This document shows, piece by piece, positions 7,859-14,531 of a stretch of 64,000 nt of DNA. Position 1 is the stretch's first letter. Every line of letters begins with the position of its first letter. Both the position numbers and the translations under genes were made by a program. The notes under the pieces are model-generated. The model searched no databases, had not been told where the DNA came from, and worked only from the letters and a program-made list of their open reading frames with translations. The DNA lies in assembly GCA_008682415.1 (NCBI GenBank), contig VANK01000013.1, forward strand, positions 1-64,000, written 5' to 3'. This DNA comes from Acidobacteria bacterium AB60 (GTDB taxonomy: Bacteria; Acidobacteriota; Terriglobia; Terriglobales; Acidobacteriaceae).

Positions 7859-8407
7859 TCAGCGCTGGCTGAGTTGGCCGGCCTGGACTTTGCGGGTGAA
7901 TTCGGCGGACTGGTTGCGGGGAACGGTGAGCGACTGCCACTGGTCGCTGGCGAAGTGCTTGGCGAGCAGGACGATCTGGCCGATGTGGTAGGGGTAGTGG
8001 GCGAGCTGGCGGTTGATGGCTTGCAGGACGGAGTGGGCCTCGCCGCGGATGGTGACGGTGCGGGCGAGGTCGGCGTCGGTGAGGGGCTCGAGGGCGGCGA
8101 AGACGAGGGCCCAGGCGTCTTCCCAGTCGGCGAGGAGTGCGGCACGGGTGGGTGCGGGGTCGACGAACTCGCTGTCGCGGTTGCGAGTGGGTTTTTCGCC
8201 GTCGGTGGTGAGGAAGTCGGTCCAGCGGGAGCGCATGTTGCCGGTCATGTGCTTGACGATGATGGCGATGGAGTTGGATTCGGCGTCGAGCGGGCGGAAG
8301 AGAGCTTCGTCGGGGATTTGGGCGATGGCGCGGTCGGCGAGTTTTTTGTAATAGCGGAGGAGGTCGCGGGTGTCGGCGAGATAGGAGGTGGTGAGGTGGA
8401 GGGTCAT
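7859..8407 (-). CDS. DUF1572/DinB-fold protein
   Basis: Protein of 182 residues resembling DUF1572, a branch of the DinB four-helix fold. Visible hallmarks are LRYYKKLADRAIAQIP, a first metal-ligand-type His in IIVKHMTGNMRSRW, and a second HxxxH-like site in LAHYPYHIGQIV (residues about 136-147). DinB-fold enzymes are metal-dependent and include thiol transferases that use bacillithiol or mycothiol. A thiol-transferase role is conceivable because this window also encodes BshC, but no substrate can be assigned. It is followed at 41.9 kb by a second, more distant DinB protein. Confidence 0.8.
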   Translation of the reverse strand: MTLHLTTSYLADTRDLLRYYKKLADRAIAQIPDEALFRPLDAESNSIAIIVKHMTGNMRSRWTDFLTTDGEKPTRNRDSEFVDPAPTRAALLADWEDAWALVFAALEPLTDADLARTVTIRGEAHSVLQAINRQLAHYPYHIGQIVLLAKHFASDQWQSLTVPRNQSAEFTRKVQAGQLSQR

Positions 8408-8422
8408 GGGGGGCTCGTTGGG

Positions 8423-8680
8423 TCAGGCTGCGGTCTCTCTGGATTTTGTGCTTTGATCGCCCAGGCCGGCGAGCAAGCCGGCGATGGAGATGTCCTCATC
8501 GAGGGTCTCCCAATGCAGACCACGGGGGGTGATTCTGACCTGCTCTCGCTGCTGGGAGGAGGCATGAAGGAGGCGAGGGAACCATGCAAGGGGGACGCCC
8601 AGGACGCGGCCGTCGCTGAGGTCGACCCACATGCTGTCTTCGTCGAAGCGGATTTGGGTTGCGCTAACCGAAGAACTCAT
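8423..8680 (-). CDS. DUF2442 protein, partner of the DUF4160 gene
   Basis: Protein of 85 residues from the ATG at 8680 (MSSSVSATQIRF), which lies inside the 3' end of the upstream DUF4160 gene (17-bp overlap). The DUF2442 core is visible as MWVDLSDGRVLGVPLAWFPRL and the ending WETLDEDISIAGLLAG. The DUF4160/DUF2442 gene pair recurs on bacterial chromosomes and mobile DNA and is often discussed as a toxin-antitoxin-like module, with the DUF2442 protein the likely partner or antitoxin. That role is unproven. Confidence 0.82.
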   Translation of the reverse strand: MSSSVSATQIRFDEDSMWVDLSDGRVLGVPLAWFPRLLHASSQQREQVRITPRGLHWETLDEDISIAGLLAGLGDQSTKSRETAA

Positions 8681-8906
8681 TCCACGCCCTTTCGATGCGA
8701 TCTCTGTTTTCGCGAACCATGCCTTCCAACTCGCGCAGCACGCGAGAGGGGTACCCATCATTGTAGGCGAGTTGTACCGCGGGATTCAGCCAGAACTTGG
8801 CTTCGCAACCATCCTTCTCCACGTGGATATGGACAGGCTCACGCGGGGCGCCTTCATTGGAGTAGAAGAAGAACCGGAAGCCCCGTTCCCAGAAAACAGT
8901 AGGCAT
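8664..8906 (-). CDS. DUF4160 protein, first gene of a DUF4160-DUF2442 pair
   Basis: Protein of 80 residues. The family signature is complete: MPTVFWERGFRFFFYSNEG, then EPVHIHVEKDGCEAKFWLNP with the HIHV motif, and a C-terminal helix ELEGMVRENRDRIERAWNEFF. It overlaps the downstream DUF2442 gene by 17 bases, so the two are translationally coupled. Function is unknown. The constant pairing and small size suggest a toxin-antitoxin-like or regulatory module. Confidence 0.85.
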   Translation of the reverse strand: MPTVFWERGFRFFFYSNEGAPREPVHIHVEKDGCEAKFWLNPAVQLAYNDGYPSRVLRELEGMVRENRDRIERAWNEFFG

Positions 8907-8933
8907 GGCGGAGCAATTTTACTTCCAAGGGTG

Positions 8934-9992
8934 CTAGGGTTCGTCGTTGTAGATGCCGATGTGGAGCTGGCCGCCCTGGGCGAGGCGGGCGCGGTACATG
9001 CCGGGGGTGTTGAAGCTCCAGGCCATCTGGCCGTCGGGGGTGATGGCGATGAGGCCGCCGTCGCCGTGGAGGTCCTGCAGTTCTTTGTGGATGACTTGGT
9101 CGGCGGCGTCCTGGAGCTTCATGCCTTTGAAGCGGACGAGGTCGCAGACTTCGCGGGCGATGGTGAGGCGGATGAAGTATTCGCCGGTGCCGGTGCCGGA
9201 GACGGCGCAGGACTGGTTGGAGGCGTAGGTGCCGGCGCCGATGATGGGGGAGTCGCCGACGCGGCCCCAGCTCTTGGCCTGCAGGCCTCCGGTGGAGGTG
9301 CCGGCGGCGATGTTGCCGTTTTTGTCGAGGGCGACGACGCCGACGGTGCCGTACTTGTGGGCGTCGGGTGGTTCGAGGGCGGAGACGGGCTGGCCGGGCT
9401 CGGGTGGGGCTCCGGCGGGTCGCGCGGGGAGGGGGCGATTTTCTTTTTTGAGCTGCTGGAGGAGTTGTTGCCAGCGGCGTTCGGTGAAGAAGTAGCTGGG
9501 GTCGACCATCTCGAGTCCGGATTGGGCGGCGAAGGCGTCGGCGCCGGGGCCGATGAGCATGACGTGAGGGGATTTGTCCATGACGGCGCGGGCGAGGGAG
9601 ATGGGATGGCGGGTGCGGGTGACGCCGGCGACGGCTCCGGCCTTGAGGGTGGCGCCGTCCATGATGGCGGAGTCGAGCTCGTTCTTGCCTTCGGCGGTGA
9701 AGACGGCGCCTTTGCCGGCGTTGAAGAGGGGATCGTCTTCGAGGATGTGGATCGTTGCTTCGATGGCGTCGAGGGCGGAGCCGCCGGCGTCGAGGACTTT
9801 GGCGCCGGCCTCGGTGGCCTGCTGCATGGAGGCGCGGTAGGCCTTTTCCGTGTCGGGCTTCATGGTGGCGCGCTCGATGACGCCGGCGCCGCCGTGGACG
9901 ACGATGGCCCAGCGATGCGCGGGTTGCTGTGCGATTGCGTTGCCGGCCATGGCCAGGACTCCTGCTGCGAAGAAAAGGCGCGTCGCCCTCAT
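8934..9992 (-). CDS. Isoaspartyl peptidase / L-asparaginase, Ntn hydrolase
   Basis: Protein of 352 residues from the ATG at 9992 (MRATRLFF), chosen because AGAGGA lies about 8 bases upstream; an in-frame ATG at 10019 has no such site. A signal peptide ends near NAIAQQ, so the enzyme is exported. The N-terminal motif AIVVHGGAG, the GKGAVFTAEGKNELDSAIMDG segment and the autoprocessing site KYGTVGVVALD (Thr becomes the new N-terminal nucleophile) identify the type 2 asparaginase family. It hydrolyses isoaspartyl dipeptides and asparagine. Product-binding residues are seen in GDSPIIGAG and GTGTGEYF. It stands alone, upstream of a simple-sequence repeat. Confidence 0.92.
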   Translation of the reverse strand: MRATRLFFAAGVLAMAGNAIAQQPAHRWAIVVHGGAGVIERATMKPDTEKAYRASMQQATEAGAKVLDAGGSALDAIEATIHILEDDPLFNAGKGAVFTAEGKNELDSAIMDGATLKAGAVAGVTRTRHPISLARAVMDKSPHVMLIGPGADAFAAQSGLEMVDPSYFFTERRWQQLLQQLKKENRPLPARPAGAPPEPGQPVSALEPPDAHKYGTVGVVALDKNGNIAAGTSTGGLQAKSWGRVGDSPIIGAGTYASNQSCAVSGTGTGEYFIRLTIAREVCDLVRFKGMKLQDAADQVIHKELQDLHGDGGLIAITPDGQMAWSFNTPGMYRARLAQGGQLHIGIYNDEP

Positions 9993-10047
9993 GGTGAGAT
10001 CCTCTTGGTCGTACTTCATCGTATAACTGCGCTGGGGTGAAGGGCAC

Positions 10048-10125
10048 TGAAGAAGTGAAGAAGTGAAGAAGTGAAGAAATGAAGAGGTGAAGACGTGATC
10101 AAGTGATCGAGTGATGTAGTGATGG
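10048..10125 (+). repeat. Simple-sequence repeat, GAAGAAGT then GTGATC-like units
   Basis: Five to six copies of an 8-9 bp GAAGAAGTG unit run into degenerate GTGAAGA, GTGATCAA and GTGATGTA units. The tract lies between divergent genes, within their likely promoter region, so length changes could alter spacing. Confidence 0.75.
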
Positions 10126-10176
10126 AAATCTGGAAATCGTGCTCCGCGAGTGAGGCTGCATGTACCATCGTGACAA

Positions 10177-11253
10177 ATGAGACTTCTTTCCCTGCGTCTT
10201 TTTACATTGGCTGTGGTCGTTGCTGTCGCTGCCGTCGTGGCGCATGGTGCGCCGATTCCGGTGAAGGTGGTGGTGGTGACGATGTTCGAGGTGGGCGCGG
10301 ACACGGGCGATCAGCCGGGCGAGCTGCAGTACTGGGTGGAGCGCGATCATTTGGACCGCGTGTATCCGCTGGCGGCGGGGTATCACGCGGTGCGCATGAA
10401 CGACGCGGGCGAGATGGCGGTGCTTACAGGGCAGGGAACCGCTCATGCCGCGGCGACGATCATGGCGGTGGGGCTGGATCCGCGCTTCGACCTGAGTCAT
10501 GCGTACTGGATTGTGGCGGGAATTGCGGGCGGATCGCCGGAGCGGGTGTCTCTGGGGTCGGCGGCGTGGGCGCAGTGGGTGGTGGACAGCGACCTGGGAT
10601 ACGAGATCGACGCGCGCGAGATTCCCAAGGATTGGACCACGGGGTTTATGCCGCTGCGCAAGACCAAGCCCTTTGAAGATCCGGCCACGCCGCTGGAGGG
10701 GCAGGTATTTGCGCTGAACCCGGAGCTGGCGCAGTGGGCGTTTGCGCTGACCAAGGATGTGAAGCTCGACGATCCGGAGCGGCTGAAGGAGGTGCGCCAG
10801 GAGTTCGACGGCGCGGCTGCGAATCGTCCGCCGTTTGTCACGCTTGGCGACGAGGTGACGGGATCGCGGTACTGGCATGGCAAGCTGGAGGACGCTTGGG
10901 CGGGGGAGTGGATGCGGTACTTCAGCGGCGGCAAGGGGGAGTTTGCGACCACGGCGATGGAGGATTCCGGAACGCTGCTCTCGCTGCAGTTTCTGGCCAA
11001 TGCGGGGCGCGTGGATGGACGACGCGTGCTGGTGTTGCGCACGGTGAGCAACTACGATCGGCAGCCGCGGGGCTTGAGCGCGGCGGAGAGCCTGGCGCGG
11101 CAGCGGATCGGGACGTACAGCGCGTACCTGCCGGCGCTGGATGCCGCGTACCGCGTGGGACACACGGTGGTGCAGGAGCTGTTGGAGCATTGGGAGAAGT
11201 ACAGAGATCAGGGGTCAGAGAACAGAGATCAGCGACGTGCGGACGCGCGGTGA
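10177..11253 (+). CDS. Purine nucleoside permease (NUP family), secreted
   Basis: Protein of 358 residues with a clear signal peptide (residues 1-24, ending VVAHGAPIP). The NUP family signature is seen in VVVVTMFEVGADTGDQPGELQYW, AVLTGQGTAHAAATIMAVGLD, AYWIVAGIAGGSPE and the later NRPPFVTLGDEVTGSRYWHG, followed by MEDSGTLLSLQFLANAGRVD and VLRTVSNYDRQP. The family name comes from a yeast transporter, but the sequence has no transmembrane bundle and resembles the nucleoside phosphorylase fold. A periplasmic nucleosidase or nucleoside-binding role is therefore as likely. The last 12 residues (RDQGSENRDQRR region) come from a repetitive tail. Confidence 0.88.
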   Translation: MRLLSLRLFTLAVVVAVAAVVAHGAPIPVKVVVVTMFEVGADTGDQPGELQYWVERDHLDRVYPLAAGYHAVRMNDAGEMAVLTGQGTAHAAATIMAVGLDPRFDLSHAYWIVAGIAGGSPERVSLGSAAWAQWVVDSDLGYEIDAREIPKDWTTGFMPLRKTKPFEDPATPLEGQVFALNPELAQWAFALTKDVKLDDPERLKEVRQEFDGAAANRPPFVTLGDEVTGSRYWHGKLEDAWAGEWMRYFSGGKGEFATTAMEDSGTLLSLQFLANAGRVDGRRVLVLRTVSNYDRQPRGLSAAESLARQRIGTYSAYLPALDAAYRVGHTVVQELLEHWEKYRDQGSENRDQRRADAR

Positions 11254-11374
11254 GGAAGAGACTTGGCGAAGGGCCGCTGTGCAGTGGAGAATGGGAGCGC
11301 TTTGCAGATGGAGCCTTGATCGTTGCGGCGCGGCCCGCGTGCTGTGAGGCTAGCCCGTCCGGCTGGAGGCTTGG

Positions 11375-11797
11375 TTGAAGCTGAACTACGGAACGCTGGT
11401 GCTGGGGCTGGTTCTGATTGCATGGATCGTGTACATGGGGGAACGCAACACGGGGTTTGTCTGGCCGCCTCACCGGATTGCCGGAGTGGCGATCGCGCTT
11501 GTCTCATTTCTGCTGTTGGTGGTGGCGCGCGTGCAGTTGGGCAGGGCGTTCAGCATTCAGGCGAAGGCATCGATGCTGGTGACCTCGGGCCTGTATGCGC
11601 GAATTCGTAATCCCATTTACGTGTTTGGATCGCTCATGATCGCGGGCCTCATCATCTGGACGGGCAAACCGTGGCTGTTTGTTCTTCTTGGTCTTCTGAT
11701 CGTGATGCAGGTGAGGCGCGCGCGCACGGAGAGCCGGGTGCTGGAAGAGAAGTTCGGAGACGCGTATCGCGCGTACAAAAAGAGAACGTGGTTTTGA
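11375..11797 (+). CDS. Isoprenylcysteine carboxyl methyltransferase-family membrane protein
   Basis: Protein of 140 residues starting at a TTG at 11375; no ATG start gives the first membrane helix. Three to four hydrophobic segments are present. The C-terminal half carries the family hallmarks: TSGLYARIRNPIYVFGSLM (the RHP-like RNPIY motif that binds SAM), a central hydrophobic hairpin, and ESRVLEEKFGDAYRAYKKRTWF (the EE...F..Y..Y motif). Such bacterial proteins methylate lipids or isoprenoids. Substrate is unknown. It lies 46 bases upstream of the aquaporin-family gene and may be cotranscribed with it. Confidence 0.85.
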   Translation: MKLNYGTLVLGLVLIAWIVYMGERNTGFVWPPHRIAGVAIALVSFLLLVVARVQLGRAFSIQAKASMLVTSGLYARIRNPIYVFGSLMIAGLIIWTGKPWLFVLLGLLIVMQVRRARTESRVLEEKFGDAYRAYKKRTWF

Positions 11798-11843
11798 AGG
11801 GCGCGGGCCGGAGCTGTCCGATTGAAAGGGAAGAGGGGGCGGG

Positions 11844-12575
11844 ATGCATTCTGCGTGGTTGGGCGAGTTTATGGGCACGCTGGTGCTGGTGCTGCTGGGC
11901 ACGGGAGTGAACGCGGGCGTGACGCTGCGCAAGTCGTATGCGGCAGACGCGGGTTGGATCGTGATTACGACGGGGTGGGCGCTGGGCGTGCTGTGCGGGG
12001 TGATCGTGGCGCAGGGGTTCGGGAGCCATGATGCGGCGCTGAATCCGGCGGTGACGCTGGCGGGCGCGGTGTTGAGCGGCAAGTACGACCAGGTGTTTTG
12101 GCTGTGGTCGGCGCAGCTGCTGGGGGCGATGTGCGGCGCGGGGCTGATGACGGCGCAGTACACGCCGCACTGGGCGGCGACGCCGGATGCGGGCGCGAAG
12201 CTGGGCGTGTTTTGCACGGGACCGGCGATCCGGATGCCGCTGGCGAATTTGTTCAGCGAGATCCTGGGGACGGCGGTGCTGATTGTGGTGGCGGGCGCCA
12301 TCTTTTCACCGGGCGTGGCGGAGCATGGGCCGGTGGCGGGCCTGGGACCGCTGCTGGTGGGCGCGCTGGTGTGGGGGATCGGGCTGTCGCTGGGAGGTAC
12401 GACGGGGTACGCGATCAATCCCGCGCGCGATTTGGGGCCGCGGTTGACGCATGCGTTGTTGCCGATTCCGGGGAAGGGCGGATCGAACTGGGGGTATGCG
12501 TGGATCCCGGTGATGGGGCCGCTGGTGGGTGCGGCGTTGGCGGGGTTGTTGTTGAAGGTGACGCGGCCGTGGTGA
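11844..12575 (+). CDS. MIP-family channel, glycerol facilitator type
   Basis: Protein of 243 residues with the six-helix, two-half-helix MIP layout. The first NPA box is in AALNPAVTLAGAV (residues about 69-73) and the second is INPARDLGPR; the Asp after the second box is typical of aquaglyceroporins rather than strict water channels. Conserved GxxxG-type helix contacts such as EFMGTLVLVLLGTG and EILGTAVLIV are present. It should conduct glycerol and other small uncharged solutes across the inner membrane. No glycerol kinase is nearby. It is followed by the RAYT-associated REP sequences. Confidence 0.93.
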   Translation: MHSAWLGEFMGTLVLVLLGTGVNAGVTLRKSYAADAGWIVITTGWALGVLCGVIVAQGFGSHDAALNPAVTLAGAVLSGKYDQVFWLWSAQLLGAMCGAGLMTAQYTPHWAATPDAGAKLGVFCTGPAIRMPLANLFSEILGTAVLIVVAGAIFSPGVAEHGPVAGLGPLLVGALVWGIGLSLGGTTGYAINPARDLGPRLTHALLPIPGKGGSNWGYAWIPVMGPLVGAALAGLLLKVTRPW

Positions 12576-12636
12576 GGGGAATGAACCTCTCTCGCGGGTT
12601 CGTGGGAAATTTGAGGTTCGAGGTCAGTGAACATTC

Positions 12637-12733
12637 CTCCCGCCCTAACAAGTTAGGACGGGGCACCCTGATGGTTCGTGCGAGATCCAGATCCCTCCCG
12701 CCCTAACAAGTTAGGACGGGGCACCCTGATGGT
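12637..12733 (+). repeat. Left REP pair of the RAYT unit
   Basis: Two copies (12637-12676 and 12694-12733) of CCCGCCCTAAC-AA-GTTAGGACGGG with one mismatch in the stem, followed by the tail GCACCCTGATGG. Just right of them a further GGGGCACCCCG segment occurs. The transposase stop codon (12711-12713) lies within the second hairpin. Confidence 0.92.
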
Positions 12734-13424
12734 TGCGGCGGGGCACCCCGTCGGAAGGCCGCCCATTGGACTCAATTTCGACGATGCCTTCTAAGCCAGT
12801 GGCGTAGTGGCGGTAGCTGGACCATGGCCAGTCTTCTGGCTTTGCGACCAGGCCGCGGGCCACCGGATTGCGAGGGATGTAGCGCAGTTTCTCAATGTGC
12901 TTTCGGTGGCTCCAGACATTGAAGTCGTAGTAGCGTTCGTGCCAGAACGGTTCCGGTTGGCGTCGGGCCAGCGTTCGCGCGACCGATTGCTTCAATGCCT
13001 GAAGAGCCGTTGCGAGCGGGGAAGATTCGGGTTCACTGACCAGAAGGTGAACGTGCTGCGGCATGACTACATAACCAAGGATGCGAAACCTGTACGGCTT
13101 CCTCGTCTGCTCCAGAGAACATTCAAATTGCAGAGATGCATTTGGGGTAGCAAGCTTCGGTTTTCTTCCGTAACAACTGAAGGTGATGAAGTGGAGCTGT
13201 CCGGCTTGTTGAAATCGGCGGAGTCCTGCGGGCACGGACTGAGAATCCCAGAGGTCGAGGACCTTGTCTGTGATTCTGGTGACAGTTGTCTGGTTACGTT
13301 GACTGATTCGTGGGAAGTTTGGGTTTGAGGTGAGGAGAGATCCCTCCCGCCCTAACAAGTTAGGACGGGGCACCCCAAGTCCCTCCCGCTCTAACGAGTT
13401 AGGACGGGGCACCCTGTTGAGCAT
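12711..13424 (-). CDS. REP-associated tyrosine transposase (Y1 type)
   Basis: The open frame has 237 codons, but roughly the first 60 (which read through REP copies) and the last 15 are probably not part of the ancestral protein. The core starts near LWDSQSVPAGLRRF. Y1 transposase hallmarks are LHFITFSCYGRKP, the HUH metal site in MPQHVHLL, a helix ALQALKQSVARTL, and FWHERYYDFNVWS with the candidate catalytic Tyr, then EKLRYIPRNPVARGLV and WPWSSYRHY. These match the RAYT branch of the IS200/IS605 family, single-copy chromosomal enzymes that nick REP hairpins. No clear Shine-Dalgarno start is visible; the ATG at 13424 overlaps the stop of the dehydrogenase gene. Confidence 0.9.
   Translation of the reverse strand: MLNRVPRPNSLEREGLGVPRPNLLGREGSLLTSNPNFPRISQRNQTTVTRITDKVLDLWDSQSVPAGLRRFQQAGQLHFITFSCYGRKPKLATPNASLQFECSLEQTRKPYRFRILGYVVMPQHVHLLVSEPESSPLATALQALKQSVARTLARRQPEPFWHERYYDFNVWSHRKHIEKLRYIPRNPVARGLVAKPEDWPWSSYRHYATGLEGIVEIESNGRPSDGVPRRNHQGAPS
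13341..13416 (+). repeat. Right REP pair of the RAYT unit
   Basis: Copies at 13344-13376 and 13380-13416. The first is identical in its stem to the left copies; the second differs at two positions (CCCGCTCTAACGAGTTAGGACGGG). Both carry the GCACCC tail. Confidence 0.9.
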
Positions 13425-14440
13425 TAGCTCACGTTGATCATGATCTTGCCGTAGTGGGTGGGGTCGCGGTCCCAGGCGGCGAGGACGGCGGGGGCTTCGT
13501 CGATGGGGACGATGTGGGTGATGGCGTCGTCGACGGGGAAGCGTTTTTCTTCGAGCATGCGGATCACGTCGCGGAAGTCTTCGGGCTGCGCGTTGCGCGA
13601 GCCGAGGATGTCGAGCTCTTTTTGCACGAACAGGCGGGTCTCGTAGGCGACCTCCTGCTTGGCGTAGCCGATGTAGACGACGCGGCCGGTGAAAGCCACC
13701 TCTTCGACGGCGGCGCGGAAGGTCTGGGGCAAGCCGATGGCTTCAACGATGACGTCGGGGCCGTGTCCGCCGGTGAGCTCGGCGAGACGGGCGTGGAGGT
13801 CTTCGCGCGTGGTGTTGATGGTGAAGGCGGCTCCGGCGCTGCGGGCGGTAGCGAGCTTGGCGTCTTCGACGTCGATGCCGATGACAGTGGCGCCGCGAAA
13901 CGCGGCTCCGGCGACGGCGCCCAGGCCGACGCCGCCGCAGCCGATGATGGCCACGGTGTCCGCGGGCGCGACACGTCCGCGGGAGGCGGCGTGAAAGCCG
14001 ACGGTGAGCGGCTCGACGAGACAGAGCTCTTTGAGCGAGAGGTTGGCGCGGTAGAGGCGGTCGGCGGGGGCGGCGATGTATTCGGCGAGCGCGCCGTCGC
14101 GCTGCACGCCGAAGGTCTGATTGAACTGGCAGGCGTTGGGACGCGCGCGGCGGCAGGAGGCGCAGCGGCCGCAACTGGTGTAGGGCGAGACGGTGACGGC
14201 GGCGCCGGGCTGCCACTCCGGATGGCGAGGATTGGGAGCGGCCACGGTGGCGGCGATCTCGTGGCCCAGGATGCGGGGATAGGTGACGAGAGGATTGCGG
14301 CCGCGATAGGAGTTGAGGTCACTGCCGCAGAGTCCGATGTTCCGGACCTGGAGAAGGATGTGTGAGTCGCCGCTGATCTCGGGTTGGGAAACCTGCTCGA
14401 TTGCGGCATCGCCGGGCGCGCGCAGTACTAAGGCCTTCAT
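13424..14440 (-). CDS. Zinc-dependent dehydrogenase, hexonate-type (LgoD-like)
   Basis: Protein of 338 residues from the ATG at 14440 (MKALVLRAPG), preceded by GGAG at about 7 bases. It is a medium-chain dehydrogenase: catalytic zinc ligands in GLCGSD and GHE, four structural-zinc cysteines in CGRCASCRRARPNAC, and the NAD-binding IIGCGGVGLGAV followed by Asp in GIDVEDAKL, which favours NAD over NADP. The family includes sorbitol, galactitol-phosphate and L-galactonate dehydrogenases. Its divergent neighbour is an altronate dehydratase, so oxidation of a hexonate such as L-galactonate to tagaturonate is a reasonable inference. The short divergent spacer (91 bp) suggests shared regulation. Confidence 0.87.
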   Translation of the reverse strand: MKALVLRAPGDAAIEQVSQPEISGDSHILLQVRNIGLCGSDLNSYRGRNPLVTYPRILGHEIAATVAAPNPRHPEWQPGAAVTVSPYTSCGRCASCRRARPNACQFNQTFGVQRDGALAEYIAAPADRLYRANLSLKELCLVEPLTVGFHAASRGRVAPADTVAIIGCGGVGLGAVAGAAFRGATVIGIDVEDAKLATARSAGAAFTINTTREDLHARLAELTGGHGPDVIVEAIGLPQTFRAAVEEVAFTGRVVYIGYAKQEVAYETRLFVQKELDILGSRNAQPEDFRDVIRMLEEKRFPVDDAITHIVPIDEAPAVLAAWDRDPTHYGKIMINVS

Positions 14441-14531
14441 TGGAGCTCCGAATGGGTTGTCGTTCTCCATGATAGTGCAGCGAGAGTGACAGCGGCCGAG
14501 TTGTATTCTGACCTGAGAAGAGGATGGGCTG

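Larger units (their letters stand above)
12595..13416. mobile_element. REP-RAYT unit (IS200-like domesticated element)
   Basis: A Y1-type transposase gene is flanked on each side by two copies of the same REP palindrome, all in the same orientation. The outer flanks are also homologous: GTTCGTGGGAAATTTGAGG (12598-12616) on the left recurs as ATTCGTGGGAAGTTTGGG (13307-13324) on the right. The element therefore consists of a duplicated flank plus REP pair around the gene. RAYTs are thought to mobilise or maintain REP sequences. Confidence 0.82.

Noticed and set aside
8631-10040. Long plus-strand open frame (469 codons) opposite the isoaspartyl peptidase
   Set aside because: Repetitive Ala/Gly/Glu/Asp composition typical of an antisense frame in GC-rich DNA; no domain pattern, whereas the minus strand encodes a clear Ntn hydrolase.
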